A stretch of 64,000 nt of DNA, from contig NC_092701.1 in assembly GCF_964275005.1 (NCBI RefSeq), forward strand, positions 7,007,455 through 7,071,454, read 5' to 3'. The DNA is from Diadema setosum (Eukaryota > Echinodermata > Echinoidea > Diadematoida > Diadematidae). A model generated the notes under the pieces. The model searched no databases. It had not been told where the DNA came from and saw only the letters and a list, made by a program, of their open reading frames with translations. Shown here piece by piece: positions 28,548 to 40,707 of this stretch (position 1 is its first letter; each line of letters opens with the position of its first letter). A program made the position numbers and the translations under genes.

Positions 28548-29074
28548 AGCACTCTGAGAGCGCAGACCTCCGCCAAGCATGCAGCTCATTTCCACCACTT
28601 ATCTTGTTCTTCCATAGAGATATCAGTGATTTCCACCCATGCATACTTACTTACAGCATTGTGTGCTGAAAAATTGCCCGATTTCCCAATATAGAAGCCC
28701 TTGTTACGTCATAAACCCTCAGCTGCGCGGCGCTCCTCGCCCTAGCAGAAACTAGGGCACGCACTTCAGTGGGCGCATGCAAACCTCAAATACGCGCAGC
28801 CTGAACTCCCAAGTTCATTGACCCTACCTGCCAAAATATCAAAAATCCTTTATAAATTCCCCCCAAATTCTTGGATCACTACCAAAAGTTAATCGTTTGT
28901 TACTTGTGTCATTTTCAACCTTTCCTGCAAGTTTCATCCCAATCCGTTAACTACTTTTTGAGTTATTTTGCACACGGACAAACTAACTAACTAACTAACG
29001 AACAAACAAACTAACTAACTAACGAACAAACAAACCAATGGTAACGAAAACATAACCTCCTCCCTTGGCGGAGG
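28548..29074 (-). mobile_element. Helentron-like (HINE) element, family II
   Basis: Read on the minus strand, it starts at 'ttacctccgccaagggagg', carries a (GTTA/GTTT)n run, and ends 'cttggcggaggtctgcgctc', then a hairpin, then 'ttttctagtt'. Subterminal inverted repeats (cctccgccaag / cttggcggagg), a short-stem hairpin near the 3' end and a CTAG-T terminus are the layout of Helentron-associated interspersed elements. No replicase or helicase is encoded. Confidence 0.6.
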
Positions 29075-29480
29075 TAACTAGAAGAGCACTCTGAGAGGGC
29101 AGACACCTGCGAAACAGCTCATTTCCTCCATACCCTTGATACACGCATGCTGAAAATCAGAAACCTGTTTCAGAGTCTACCTCATCTGCAGCTTACTGCA
29201 CGCTGCACCTCAGTGCGCACGCAGTGGGCATGTTACATGTATGCACGCCTCAAATATGCACGGCTTGAACTCTCGCATTTGTAGACCCTATAGATGTATT
29301 TGCCAATGATAATCCTTAAAAAGAATCTAAAAACAGTAGGCCTATCCTGGATCCAGAAATGGTTATTCAGATCGCTACCAAAATAACTTGAGCATCAACA
29401 CTGTGGTTTTGGAAGGCAAAGTCCTGGCTAGTGCAGGACTTCAAAAACCACAATGCAGGACCTAACATTGATGTTTGGAC
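29075..29480 (-). mobile_element. Second, partial HINE family II element
   Basis: It begins immediately after the previous element with another 'aactagaagagcactctgag' (the 3' end on the minus strand) and continues with diverged family sequence ('cctcaaatatgcacggcttg'). The 5' end is lost or too diverged to place. Confidence 0.5.
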
Positions 29481-30777
29481 AAGAGGTAAAAGGAGCTGTG
29501 TGTAAAAGCTCCAGATGTAGATCTGTTATTGAAGGACACTGATTGACTATTCAAAAAAATGCTGTGTTGCTAGTGTTATCAATGTAATAACCACACTGTT
29601 CTTGAACTCATCGCAAAGAGAGGTACAAGCATGTACTAGTACAGTTGTACCTGCACAGAATTCAAGACTACTGCTGAACTATTGCCACAAGGACTTTGAC
29701 CAACCTTCAGTGAACCTTCCTGCACATGATTGCACACATGGGTAACTTGCTCTCTGGAATCGGTGGCGGGTCCCCTTGTGTTTGCCCAAAATCTTGCCCA
29801 TAATCTTGCCCATGATCTTGTCAGTGTCAGTTGATTCACAGGATCCATGCAACATCAGATCTGCCTGTTGCTTTCTGTGGCTTGTCTTGTCCTCTGAGTT
29901 ACAGAATTGTACTTGCATTTATCTTGACTTCACATTGTGGCAGGTGAGGATCTTGCGGTATATCCCCCCCCCCCCCCCATCCCTTCTGGTTGGTTGCTTC
30001 CGCCATGTGCTCTGTGTGACGATTTTTATCACCCATTTGATTGTCGGTGCATACATGATTTACTAGTGTACGTATCTTACTTCGAGAAGGGCACTAGACT
30101 TCATTGTATTGTAGGTGGCATGCAAGGGATACGAGTGTTTCATTACAAAAGAATATCAGCATGCGTGTGATACTAGTACTGAATTGCTCATTCAGTGATA
30201 ATAGATGATATTTTCCTTATCATTTGATCACAGATTTCCAGATATTTAAAAATCTAGGACATTTTAAACCACAGAACACGAACTTCATCAGGACTAGCAA
30301 ACATCATTGACACAAAATATTTGGCTGCACGTGTAAAGTCTTATCTGATAATGGGTGTCTGTGGTCAAATACACTTTTTCTTTTATATTTTTTTAACTTT
30401 CATAATCTTGAGTTTGTGCGATATCTTTCCTTTCAAGATTATGAGTAAAGGGTGAGGGGATAAAGTAATCAACTGTAGAGCTGTGTTCTAAAACTTGTTT
30501 CATTGATGATACAACCTTTTTTCAATAAACAATGATTATGAATTTGTCAATAATTTATGAATCTCACCCATTTCATGTGCTGGACGTCCATATTAACTCT
30601 AAGAGTTATTGGTGGAGTTTCCCATCTGACATAGCCACCTATAGCAGTTTCAGAAGTACCTTGTCCAAACATGTAGAGACAGGACATATTGTTTTATAGT
30701 GGAAGGGGAGGGTTGCCGTATTCTTCTTTGCATCTTTTTGACTTACGGTCATCTCCTTTTCTCTGTCTCCCTGCCAG
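29481..30777. other. Gene-free stretch upstream of the first carrier gene
   Basis: It contains a C-homopolymer near 29966-29979. The last part (30720-30777) is a pyrimidine-rich intron end, 'tctctgtctccctgccag'. I see no credible 5' exon. Confidence 0.45.
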
Positions 30778-30797
30778 ATCGCCATACAGCAGGCACT

Positions 30798-31613
30798 ATG
30801 AGCGATCAGTCGGCTCCCTTTCATATTGCGCTGGTGTCCGGTGCTATCGCAGGGATGTCGGTCGATGCATCTCTCTTTCCGATAGACACGATCAAAACTC
30901 GGCTCCAGAGCTCGCAGGGCTTTTGGAAGGCTGGTGGCTTCCGAGGTATTTACTCAGGCATCTTGCCAGCATTTCTGGGCTCTGCGCCCACCGCCGCTAT
31001 ATTCTTCTCTACGTACGAGGGGGCAAAGTCTGCGGGTAGTAAGCTCTTTCCACGATGCCACGACTCTTTCATTCACATGGGCGCAGCCTCAGCGGGTGAG
31101 GTCATGGCTTGCCTGGTTCGCGTACCTGTTGAAGTTGTCAAGCAGAGGGCGCAGGCTACGCGGCAGTGGAGTGTAGGCATCCTACGGCGGACGGTTGCCG
31201 AAGAAGGGATGAAAGGCCTATACAGGGGCTATTCCGTGACAGTGATGCGCGAGATTCCATTCTCACTTGTGCAGTTTCCACTCTGGGAACTGGCCAAGAA
31301 ATCCTGGGGTGCTTACCAGGGTAGGCCCACGGACGCTTGGCAGGGGGCTGTGTGTGGATCCCTTGCGGGGGGCGTGGCCGCGGCGGTCACCACGCCCCTG
31401 GATGTCGTGAAGACCAGGATCATGCTTGCGTCAAAGGGCAGCAATGTTGCTGTAGGAAATGTGCCGCTCGTTGCCAGGGAGGTTCTACGAGAGAAAGGCT
31501 TAAGGGGGCTGTTTGCTGGAGTGACCCCTCGAGTGACCTTCATAGCCATTGGAGGGTTCATATTCCTCGGAATGTATGAGAAGTCGAAACTTTTAATGCT
31601 ACAAACACTATAG
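30798..31613 (+). CDS. SLC25A26: Mitochondrial S-adenosylmethionine carrier, paralogue 1
   Basis: This 271-aa carrier imports S-adenosylmethionine into the mitochondrial matrix in exchange for S-adenosylhomocysteine, at the inner membrane. Three tandem carrier repeats are visible, each with the P-x-D/E-x-x-K signature: FPIDTIKTRL (Pro28), VPVEVVKQR (Pro110) and TPLDVVKTRI (Pro200). Family-specific blocks are DTIKTRLQSSQGFWKAGGF, EIPFSLVQFPLWE, QGAVCGSLAGGVAAAVTTP and IAIGGFIFLGMYEK, close to the vertebrate protein. The frame extends upstream to 30699, but that part is intron: a clear acceptor (ccctgccag, AG at 30776-30777) lies 20 nt before ATG 30798. The whole coding region is one exon. A paralogue lies 4.5 kb downstream. 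Confidence 0.93.
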   Translation: MSDQSAPFHIALVSGAIAGMSVDASLFPIDTIKTRLQSSQGFWKAGGFRGIYSGILPAFLGSAPTAAIFFSTYEGAKSAGSKLFPRCHDSFIHMGAASAGEVMACLVRVPVEVVKQRAQATRQWSVGILRRTVAEEGMKGLYRGYSVTVMREIPFSLVQFPLWELAKKSWGAYQGRPTDAWQGAVCGSLAGGVAAAVTTPLDVVKTRIMLASKGSNVAVGNVPLVAREVLREKGLRGLFAGVTPRVTFIAIGGFIFLGMYEKSKLLMLQTL

Positions 31614-32489
31614 CAGAACCCTTAGTTGTGAATCAAGTCAGTATAACTGAATACAAATCGTCCCACTCGAGGGTATACAGGGGTCGCACTTAACTTTTTT
31701 TTAAACTAGCCAGGCGGACTACTTAGAATCAATTTTAACACTGAAGCAATATTTTGGCTAGCCAGACGGACTAGTAACTTCAGAATTTTATGATTTTTAG
31801 CTAGTCCGACGTGATTTTGGTTGGCCAATGGCCAGCGGACCATCGCCAATTTCAAACCCTGGTATACCAATACTGAGTATTACACACTTACTCTATATAC
31901 CTCACCATTGGCCTTTATGATGTCCTATTGGCCCTGGTGCCAATTTTATCTGATTTTTATTTTTATTCTTTCTGTGATTTGTATGCATGCTCATTGTCTA
32001 GAGAATTGAGGAATGAACGTGAGCAATGATGCTCAGAGGTCTCCACCGGCGTGTGTGTTATCTATTCTTGTGATCAATGTTTCTGCAGTGCTCAGTGTCT
32101 ATGAAACCAAGTTTGTACCGCGTAATTAAGTGATCTCTATACAAACATTGTAGTTTTGTGCAATGAATATGACTTTTCCCGTCAGTGCCAACTATCAAAG
32201 ATTGTTTTGGTGTTCTGTGTTGCTTGTGTTGTACAATGTATCATGTTTGTTTGTTTTTGTTTTGTTGTTGTTGTAATGTTTACATAAAGACAGTCTTTAA
32301 ATATTTCATATGATGCCATTATATTCCTGCTATGTCCCTTTGTGAGTGATTATGGTCTTGTGCCGTTGTGTATTTTGGTTACATTGCAGATTTTGGATTT
32401 TGGATTGGATTTTTGACATCCTTGAAATGGTGATACATTAAAGAGAAAAAAAAATAGATTTTTATTCCTGTCTCAAATTTGCTCCTTTT
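31614..32489. other. 3' flank of carrier paralogue 1
   Basis: This presumably holds the 3' UTR. No AATAAA is seen; an ATTAAA lies at about 32437. At 31730-31855 the motif 'gctagccagacggactag' and its reverse-complement-like relatives mark a small dispersed repeat. No gene is visible. Confidence 0.45.
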
Positions 32490-32960
32490 TGTCGAGCCCA
32501 CCGGAGGCGTGGGGAGACTAAGGGATCGCCTGCGGCGTCTGTCCGTCCGTCGTCCGTCCGTCATCCGTTCCGTCCGTCGTCTGTCCGTAACGCTACAAAA
32601 ACTTGAATAACTCTCTACTGAGGATTTCAATTTTAATCAAACTTGTAGGAAAGAGTGGTTATACAAAGTTACACATTTTACCAAACAGAAAGGGCACCTC
32701 AAGGTCAAAGGTCACAGGCAGAGGTCAATAAACTTTAGGGCCCAATGTTAAGTTTTAAGGGCGCGTTTCGATTGTGGCTCTTAACTTTTGATCCCTTTGT
32801 CCGTTTGTGACCAAACTTGGATGGTAAATGTCCCTTGGGGAGTTGAAGGTCACCACAAGGTCAAAGGTCATAGGCGGGTCAATGAACTTCTCGGAGTTTG
32901 AAAAATTAATTTCTTGTACGCGAATGGGCGAGACACAATTTGGCACTTGCCTTGTTTTAT
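32490..32960. mobile_element. HINE-like repeat, family III
   Basis: It begins 'gtcgagcccaccggaggcg', continues with a 'gtccgtccgtc' run and carries repeated 'aaggtcaaaggtca' blocks. It ends near 'ggcacttgccttgtt', a weak hairpin followed by CTTGTT. It resembles the families at 40.9 and 28.5 kb in layout but not in detail. Confidence 0.45.
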
Positions 32961-34487
32961 TTTGAGAATGGTATTTTGTGCAAATTTAATGAATGAAACC
33001 ACTTTTACATCTAATCTCTCGTCAATAATGTTATGAGATATGCAGTGAAATTCAGTGTGCCAATTTTACCTGTTGAAGACGGGTTTAGACCAGTTCCAAG
33101 TATATACACTGTATGCGGGCAGGTGTCTATGGAAAATGTGTGTTGTATGAAATAGCTCATCCCAGTGGGTTAATTAATGACAAGATGATAGTTTCTACAC
33201 TAAATTTCCCCATGGATATAGGTAGAAACAAAAACATTCATCCACTGAGTTTTGCCATCATGTCAGTATCCTACAATTTGAGAATTTGTATTTGTAGTGA
33301 TCTTGTCTGGTAAGCGTACAGTACCGGGGACATGTCACATACACATGTATGTGTAATCAGGCATGAATTGATGTCCAGTAATTTTTGTCTCTTTGTCAAA
33401 AGTCCAAGTGTTTGCAATAATGTACACATACAGTATGTAGGTACAAATGTACATTGTGGATTGAAGTACATGTAGTTGTCTATGCCATAAATAATAACAC
33501 TTGCTAATTCTTAAAAGTACCAATCATTCTTTTTTTTTGTGTGTGAAATACATGTACAGTATGGTGTAGGTAACAAAATTTCATTTCACCAGGAGAGCTA
33601 GTATTGGATTCTGCAATGTGCCTCCTGCTGGTTTCATCAACTGCTTTTGTCTAATATCTTATCATCTTTTTTATTATCATTGTATTTTACCACTGTATTT
33701 TACCATTGTATTGCTGTCATTTTCACACATTTTCTTTGTACCCTTGGTAATAATGATTATAATGATCAATGTCATTTACAAAAGATGTCATTTTCTTTTC
33801 TCCATGCCACCACCTATGGAGAGCATATTCAAGTAAAGTATGGGGAGAATTACATACACTGTATTGTACTGTCCAGTCAGATGTAGGTAAAGTGATGTAC
33901 AACATACTTCTTGTGATGCCTTATATGGTATTAAATTCATATTTTATGTAAACAAAGAAAGAAAAAGAGCCAAAGCCGTGTAACTTTGCAACCATGTACT
34001 TCCAAAACATTAATTCAAATTGTGATGAATGTTTGCAAAGGCAAAGTAACAGATATGATGCCATGAATGATGACTTTGCAAAAAAAAATGTACTTCTATC
34101 TTTGCAACCATGTAAGACATAACTTCAGACTGTGGTAAAGAGTGATTCTGGTAGAAGGCCTGATGTCCTGGCATTATGTACAAAAATTGAAACACTGTCA
34201 CCATGGTTACCACATCAAAAGCGATCACATGCTTTTATATGTGACTATATGCATCATAAAACCAACAAAAAGTTGCACACACTGCTTTTGAGTGAGGATT
34301 CAAAATAGATGAAATGGGTCAACTTCATCAATATTGAGTTTTTCATATTTTCTGAAAGAGCAAGCCTTCATCTGCATCATGGTAAAGTTTTGGATCATGA
34401 TACGAATAGGAAACTGTGTTTTAAGCAGTTTTCCAGAACATTTTTTTTTTTTTTTTTTTAAATAGAATAGTGTGATTAGGTATGTCT
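32961..34487. other. Gene-free stretch with dispersed repeat
   Basis: At 33073-33180 the sequence 'gttgaagacgggtttagacc' ... 'gtctatggaaaatgtgtgt' recurs in diverged form at 42513-42600, so it is a dispersed repeat. Everything else is AT-rich with no supported frame. Confidence 0.45.
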
Positions 34488-34850
34488 TAAGCCCGCCACA
34501 CTGATCCGACTGGTCATACAACCTTAAGACTGGAAGTGTGACGTCACCAGTCTTGCCATTTTCCAGTTGTAAGACTGGGTCTTAGCACCAGTCATACACT
34601 GTAGAGATTTGATATATTTCCATGGCTGGTCGTGGGCCTTCAGCCAATCAAGATACAGTAAAATGCAAGCGCGCGTAGTTGGCACTGCGTGCACTTTGAT
34701 TCTCATAGGTAAAATGTACTGAAGACAGAACAGTCATAAGCCTACTCGTAAGGTCAGGTCGTATAGTGTGAGTTGGCAGGTCGTACGACTGGGTGCTATG
34801 GTCTTGGGGTCGTATGGTCATAGGTTGTAAAGTGTGTGGCAGGCTTTAGA
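34488..34850. mobile_element. TIR element, about 360 bp
   Basis: The left end 'taagcccgccacactgatcc' and the right end 'gtgtgtggcaggcttta' are inverted. The interior repeats 'gactggtc', 'gtcgta' and related motifs in both orientations. No coding capacity is present. Confidence 0.55.
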
Positions 34851-35700
34851 GTTCCCCTTTTCATTTCTCAAAAGCCCTGCAAACACTCTTACCTTTCAAC
34901 TGTAATAACTTTTGGAAGGATAATGGTACTGCTTTGAAAGATGGTATCAGCCATGGATAGAATGCATTAATAGAGCATGATCAATTTCAGCCTAATCTGA
35001 TAATTCCTTCATGGTTAATGCTACGGAGTAAAAATTCCTATTTTTTGTCCCATTCATTACACAGCTAGCACGGCATGGTAAGATTGAGCGCTTCAATGGA
35101 CCCTGCACTTTAAGAGCCTCTTTTCTCAGTAAACACTTTTCCACAGTATTTGCATTCTTTTCAATATTTAGATGGGTCAGGAGAGTCCATTTGAATGGAG
35201 CTATACATCATTTTAAGGCTTAGAGTCTGCTCTTTCAGAATCTGTCCTTCACTGAAAATCCATGTCTGGCAACTTTTTGTTGGTTTTGTGGTGCAGGGTC
35301 ACATATTGAGGCTTGTACAAATTGTATACTTATAGAGTCTTGTCAGGAGGGAGAGAGAGCCTTTCTAAGGACTATTGAAAGCTTTGAGCATCTTTTAAAG
35401 ATTGGGGTGAATATTCTGTCCTTGCGCAACATTGTGGTGTTGATTAAACTCATTGGCGGCAGTGCGGTATTGCATAATATCACTTGCTTATTTGTAGTCC
35501 TTCCTGTTACATTTTAAAAGCCTTTCTTGTGTCATATTTAAGCTTTTCTTGTGCCATATATTGGGAGCATTGGTGAAGAGTTTGCTTTTTCCCTGTACAG
35601 TGCGCCAATGTATTTAAAGTTGTTTGCTGCCTGCACTACCGACGAGCTAATGAAAACACACAAACTGTGTGATCCAGGCCTTGTATGGCTTTATTCATGT

Positions 35701-35754
<54 letters not shown>

Positions 35755-36119
35755 ATGTGTGTGGTACAGGAGCCGTGTTTGCAGTCACATCCAAGCCGTT
35801 AGACATTGTCCCTCCGCAGCCCACATGTCTCCATGATTGATTCCACAGGAGGTGTGCTGAAAAAATAGATACCAAACTCTTATGTCCTGATAAGAATATC
35901 TCCTTGATTTGAGAATTTGTCATTGCGATTCACGTTGTATGCAGTTATCTTCTTGGTGGCTCTTTGGACTCTCCTTGATATTAATATGCAGTTTTAGTAG
36001 ATGGAGTTTTGGAGGGAATTTGTTCTGAAAGTGAGGCAAGGTTGATCAGCATCATATTCACTCAGACTCTTGTTATGAGATCAGGCTGACTACTGTCCAT
36101 CATCTCCCCTTTCTCCTAG
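34851..36119. other. Intergenic or 5' intron sequence of carrier paralogue 2
   Basis: It contains a (GT)n tract at about 35707-35762 and ends in the pyrimidine-rich 'catctcccctttctcctag' acceptor. No 5' UTR exon is recognisable. Confidence 0.5.
35707..35762. repeat. (GT)n microsatellite
   Basis: An imperfect GT run with a 'gcgcgcg' interruption. The Cys/Val and His/Thr frames over it are artefacts. Confidence 0.95.
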
Positions 36120-36131
36120 ATATGTTGAGCA

Positions 36132-36947
36132 ATGAGTGATCAGATCCCATCCCTTCCCCAAGCCGTGCTGGCTGGGGGCACTGCAGGAGCCGTTGTGGAT
36201 GCTTCCCTCCACCCGATCGACACCATCAAGACTCGTCTGCAGAGCCCTCAGGGTCTCTGGAAGTCCGGAGGATTCCGCGGCTCCCTCTCGGGCATCCTTC
36301 CAGTCCTCCTGGTGACGGTGCCCAACTCGGCCATCTTCTTTGGTGTTTACGAGACGTCCAAAGCTTTTGGGGCTTCCCGTCTTCCGGTGGAGTTTGAACC
36401 CGCTGTGCTGATGTTGGGCGCAACCTCAGGGGAGCTCACGTCGCTCCTTGTGCGTGTACCTGCTGAGGTGGTCAAGCAGCGTGCTCAAGCCTCTCGGAGG
36501 CCCAGTCAGGTTATTCTCCGTGAAGCCATAAAGAGACACGGCCTCCTTGGACTCTATCGAGGATTTGCCAGCACAGTCCTCCGCGATGCTCCGTACGCCT
36601 TCCTCCAGTATCCCCTGTGGGACCTCAGCAAGAAAGTATGGTCCTCATACCAGGGACGACCTGTGGATGCTTGGCAGTCGGGGATTTGCGGGGCGATCGC
36701 TGGAGGAACAGCGGCAGTCGTGACCTGTCCCTGTGATGTCGTCAAAACCCGTATCATGCTAGGGGGGCAGGGGACTAGCAGCAAGGTGGATCGCATCCCA
36801 GATGTCTTCAGAGCTGTATGGCAGGAGCGCGGCATTAGGGGCCTGTTTGCTGGTGTTGTTCCTCGTGTCATCTGGATTGCAGTCGGTGGCGCATACTACC
36901 TCGGGCTTTATGAGAAACTGAAGATAGAAATCATGCAATATCGATGA
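36132..36947 (+). CDS. Mitochondrial S-adenosylmethionine carrier-like, paralogue 2
   Basis: Same length (271 aa) as paralogue 1 and alignable without gaps, about 54% identical by hand count. All three carrier signatures are kept: HPIDTIKTRL (Pro28), VPAEVVKQR (Pro110) and CPCDVVKTRI (Pro200). It differs from both paralogue 1 and vertebrate SLC25A26 at otherwise conserved blocks: DAPYAFLQYPLWDL instead of EIPFSLVQFPLWEL, TCPCD instead of TTPLD, and GGAYYLGLYE instead of GGFIFLGMYE. It is the more diverged member and may have a changed substrate or kinetics. Coding is a single exon, with an acceptor 12 nt before ATG 36132. Membership of the SAM-carrier clade is firm; the transported substrate is inferred. 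Confidence 0.85.
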   Translation: MSDQIPSLPQAVLAGGTAGAVVDASLHPIDTIKTRLQSPQGLWKSGGFRGSLSGILPVLLVTVPNSAIFFGVYETSKAFGASRLPVEFEPAVLMLGATSGELTSLLVRVPAEVVKQRAQASRRPSQVILREAIKRHGLLGLYRGFASTVLRDAPYAFLQYPLWDLSKKVWSSYQGRPVDAWQSGICGAIAGGTAAVVTCPCDVVKTRIMLGGQGTSSKVDRIPDVFRAVWQERGIRGLFAGVVPRVIWIAVGGAYYLGLYEKLKIEIMQYR

Positions 36948-38125
36948 ACCTCACCGAACCTTTGTCACTTGGTTTGATGCTAAGCATATTTTTTTATATT
37001 CCATACTAGAGAAGTGTGCTTCTGATAATCATTCAGTCCAATCATGACTTTGCATCATTGTACTTCATGAATTTTAAATCAAATCAGTCAACTCAAAGCA
37101 ATGAATCATGCTCAATTTTTGTGTTACATTTGGGAGTGCTGGGCTGTATTCAACAAGGCCGCCAAATGTTATTGGTAACAGATTTTGCAGACTTACTCTA
37201 AACAGAAGTGTACATAAGACTAACATGCTTCATGGAAATTAGATATTATATAACTGACATTGTGTGACCTGAATGTATTTCCAATATGAACCAAAAGCTT
37301 GAATCTCAATGCACTTAAGGGTTCATTTTCTTGAAGCCAGTCAGTATATATATTTTTTTTTTCTCAGGGTTAAATTATCCTTAAATCTGGCAGTGAGCGA
37401 GGAAGAAGAAACCAAAAATTGAACCATTCAATCTCTGTTTCGTAATTTTGAACCTCTCTGTATGTAAAGATCTAAAGCTATTACTCCATTGCAATTGTCT
37501 TTCAAAAAAAAATGCTTGTAGGAGACAGATCTTTGTACCCTGGCAGCAGCCACGCTGTGAATTCTGAGATGATATTCACACAGACTACATTTTGTAGGTG
37601 ACCATCAGGTTGCCTTGAATTAGTGGTGTCAATTGGTTTGAACTCTCTGATTGGGAAAATTGGGCAAGTGTGAACTCAGCCAGAAAGTGCTCTTGGCTTT
37701 ACATTTAATTACAATGCCATTTGAAAATCAAATGACAGACACATGTATGGGAAGTTGGACCACACGGAGGTCAGCTTTAGCACTGTTTAGATGCCTTTGT
37801 GCCACTGTGGCATAGTTGTGTAGATATCTCACTCTTTCATGCACCAATGCCTATTGTACAATGTAGTTCTTTGAGGGCTATTCACACTGGCAGTGATATT
37901 ACGGTGAGAATTGCTTGGCGTCCGCGCCAAAGACCACCCAAGACATCACCAAGCCCCCATGTCAGCAAAGATGCTAAGAAAGCAATTCTTGTTAGAGTAG
38001 CAACTGCTTGTAGCAACAGCCAATCAGGAAGCTGGATTCTTGTTGTTACCATGACACTTGCCATTCTAGCAGGTGTTGCTACATGTATGATAACACTTTG
38101 TTTGTGTGTGTGTGAAATGGAACCG
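36948..38125. other. 3' flank of carrier paralogue 2
   Basis: Probably 3' UTR followed by intergenic DNA. No polyadenylation signal is evident close to the stop, and no further gene is seen. Confidence 0.45.
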
Positions 38126-38694
38126 TTAAAGGGAACATAAACCCAAAGAGCAATGTGGATTGAGTGAAAGCAGTAACATTTGTAGAACACATCAGTGAAA
38201 GTTTGAGGAAAATCGGGCAATCGATGCAAAAGTTATGAATTATTAAAGTTTTGGTGTTGGAGCTGCTGGGTAAGGAGACTACTAGAGGTTATGACATATG
38301 AGAGGACTACAACATGAAGAAAATATAAAGGGAATTCAATAGAAATTCATTTTTCATGAAAATTACACATTCCATCAACTTGATACTGACATAATTATGT
38401 TAGGGGTAGCACTTATTCCCCTGCTTCCTGAAAGCGGTTAGTCAAGTACTCTTTCATTTTGCTATAAAAGTGATTTTTTTTTTTATTCCTTTTATATTTT
38501 CTTTATATTGTTGTCCACTCATACATCATAACCTCTAGTAGTCTCCTCATCCAGCGGTTCCAACACCAAAACTTTAAAAATTCATAACTTTTGCATCGAT
38601 TGCCCAATTTTCCTCAAACTTTCACTGATGTGTTCTACTAATGTTGCTGCTTTCACTCAATCCACATTGCTCTTTGGGTTTGCGTTTCCTTTAA
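38126..38694. mobile_element. Long palindromic TTAA-bounded element
   Basis: It is bounded by TTAA ('ttaaagggaacataaaccc' on the left, 'gggtttgcgtttcctttaa' on the right). The arms stay complementary for roughly 200 bp ('gagcaatgtggattgagtg' / 'cactcaatccacattgctc', and 'gactactagaggttatgac' / 'cataacctctagtagtc'). The spacer is AT-rich. It is a second piggyBac-style family with different sequence from the 391-bp one. Confidence 0.75.
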
Positions 38695-39389
38695 CAGAAT
38701 TACTCCGCTGTGCACCAAAGTGAGATTTTTCATACAATCGTACCTTCATGTGAAAATTGCTGTAATGATTTTTAGAATAGTGTAAACTCTTTACCATGTA
38801 TTCAACTCAAAATGTTTCTGACATGACTTCTGCTCGATGTATAGAGAAATATGCAACCAGCTGGCTGAGTTATGGTCACATTGGTTGTTTTCAGCAGATG
38901 GCCTAGCAAAGTGCACATGCACACATTACATTGTCAAAAACTTGCTATGTTCTTCTATTGCCATCAAGCACAATTTTTTAGTCCACTATGAATGGAAAAA
39001 TCCAACTCTATATTGACCAGCATATTTAGGAAGGGGGGGGGGGGAGCTGATTCCGCCCAACTCGGCACAATGTCATGATTGTAAGATAAGGATTTTTAGA
39101 ACATAACCTAAAAGGGAGTTTTGCAGAAAGTTCTGCAATGGTCACCCTATTGTTCATTTCCTGTGCCGGTTAAAAGAGGAAGGGGAACAAAATGTAACCA
39201 GAAGAAAAAATGCAAGGTCAAAGTTCTAAAGTGTTGCCTCTGAGAAAGCAGAGTTACTTGTTGTATACTGTCGAGTATGAACAGTGGTTTCATGTGTGCT
39301 GTATAATATGATTTACAATGTACATTACATGTACGTTTTCAGTCAACTTCGATTACAAATTCTGTAAGTTGATCTTGATGGGACTACTG

Positions 39390-39635
39390 CATACACTGAA
39401 TATTTTGCAATTTTTTTATTTTCGCGAATTTTGCGAGTCGGGTGCTATTCGCGAAATTAAAGACACCCGAAAACATTGACTCTGATCAAGCTATGAATGT
39501 GACATGTATATGCATATTATTTCTCCATTCGGTACAGGAATCCATGATCGCGAATTTAATCACTTGTGAAATCGTCGGGAAGTTCCGATTCGCGAAAATT
39601 TAGACTCACAAAATATATGGCGTATACAGTAATTC
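39390..39635. repeat. 'ttcgcgaa'-type inverted-repeat element
   Basis: It is bounded by 'gcatacactgaatattttgc' on the left and 'aaaatatatggcgtatacagt' on the right. The interior has 'ttcgcgaattttgcgag' and 'gattcgcgaaaattt' blocks in opposite orientation. Related elements lie at 39945 and 45990. Confidence 0.45.
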
Positions 39636-39944
39636 AAGGAAAATACATTGACTTTTAAAGGCATTATTCAACTTCTGCGTGTATAGAGGAACAACACATA
39701 TGAGGCCATGAATGTACATTGGGACTCTTCCTTTCTTCATGGACATAGCCTATTATTTGACGTTAGCCGTCGACTTTACTGTATGCAGAGTTGACTGTAT
39801 TGGTGACATAAATGTTTATCAAAATCTTCATGGTCAGGTGATATTCTGCTTTGATTTAATCATTAACTTTTTTCTGCTTTTTGTTCTTTTTTTTTCTAAG
39901 AGGACACCGTATAATCCATAGTGTTTTAACAATATGCAACACCA

Positions 39945-40148
39945 TATACTATAAAATGAGGAATGTTTGCGTGCATTTTAATTTCGCAAGCGCCAAGATT
40001 CTTGAAATGAAAATGCAGGCGAAATTTCTTGTCGACACTATATGCATTGAACGCCAGTGGCAATTCGCAAAAATTTCATGCCACGTGAAAGGCCGTGGGC
40101 TCCAATTTGCAAAAATTTCATGCCATGAATATATCATGTTTTACAGTA
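39945..40148. repeat. 'tactgtaaaac'-type MITE, copy 1
   Basis: It shares 'gcgccaagattc', 'cactatatgcattgaacgcc', 'aaaatttcatgcca' and 'gaatatatcatgttttacag' with 45990-46198. No frame is present. Confidence 0.55.
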
Positions 40149-40707
40149 TATGAATCATAGAGCTTGGTATGAATGTATATTATGTATGTGCCCATGAGTG
40201 GACATCAACCCGTATTGTGCTTTCTTTGCCAATTGGCACAGATATGTCTATGGAACTACATCTGTACCTGTCAATGAATAGAGATTGTTGTATCCCTCAC
40301 AACTTATTTCGTGTCCTCTGATTGGTTGAGGGCATTGAAAGTGACAAAACATACAATATTTCCACTCATGAAAATCCTAGTCCAACTGTTTCCCTAGGAA
40401 AGTATTAAAAAGAATGTATATCACACTGCCATGACTATACATTTGTATTTGCTAATTTAAAAAAATGTATATCACACTGCCATGACTATATTTGCTAAAT
40501 GCACACGCTTCACTCTTGTCACAAGCGCATATTTTGTTGTATGAGACAGTACGTCACAGTCCGGTTTTCCACCAAACGCACTGCTTCTGCACTTCATGAG
40601 ATAAAGGGCATTGCGCAGTCGATACATACACTTTCACATTGTAATTTTGTGCGTGAAAAAAATGACTTTCAATCGGTCAACTCACCTGCTTTACTTTGCT
40701 ATTACTC

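Noticed and set aside
30699-30797. N-terminal extension of carrier paralogue 1
   Set aside because: It lies mostly before a clear polypyrimidine-AG acceptor at 30777; carrier family alignment starts at the ATG at 30798.
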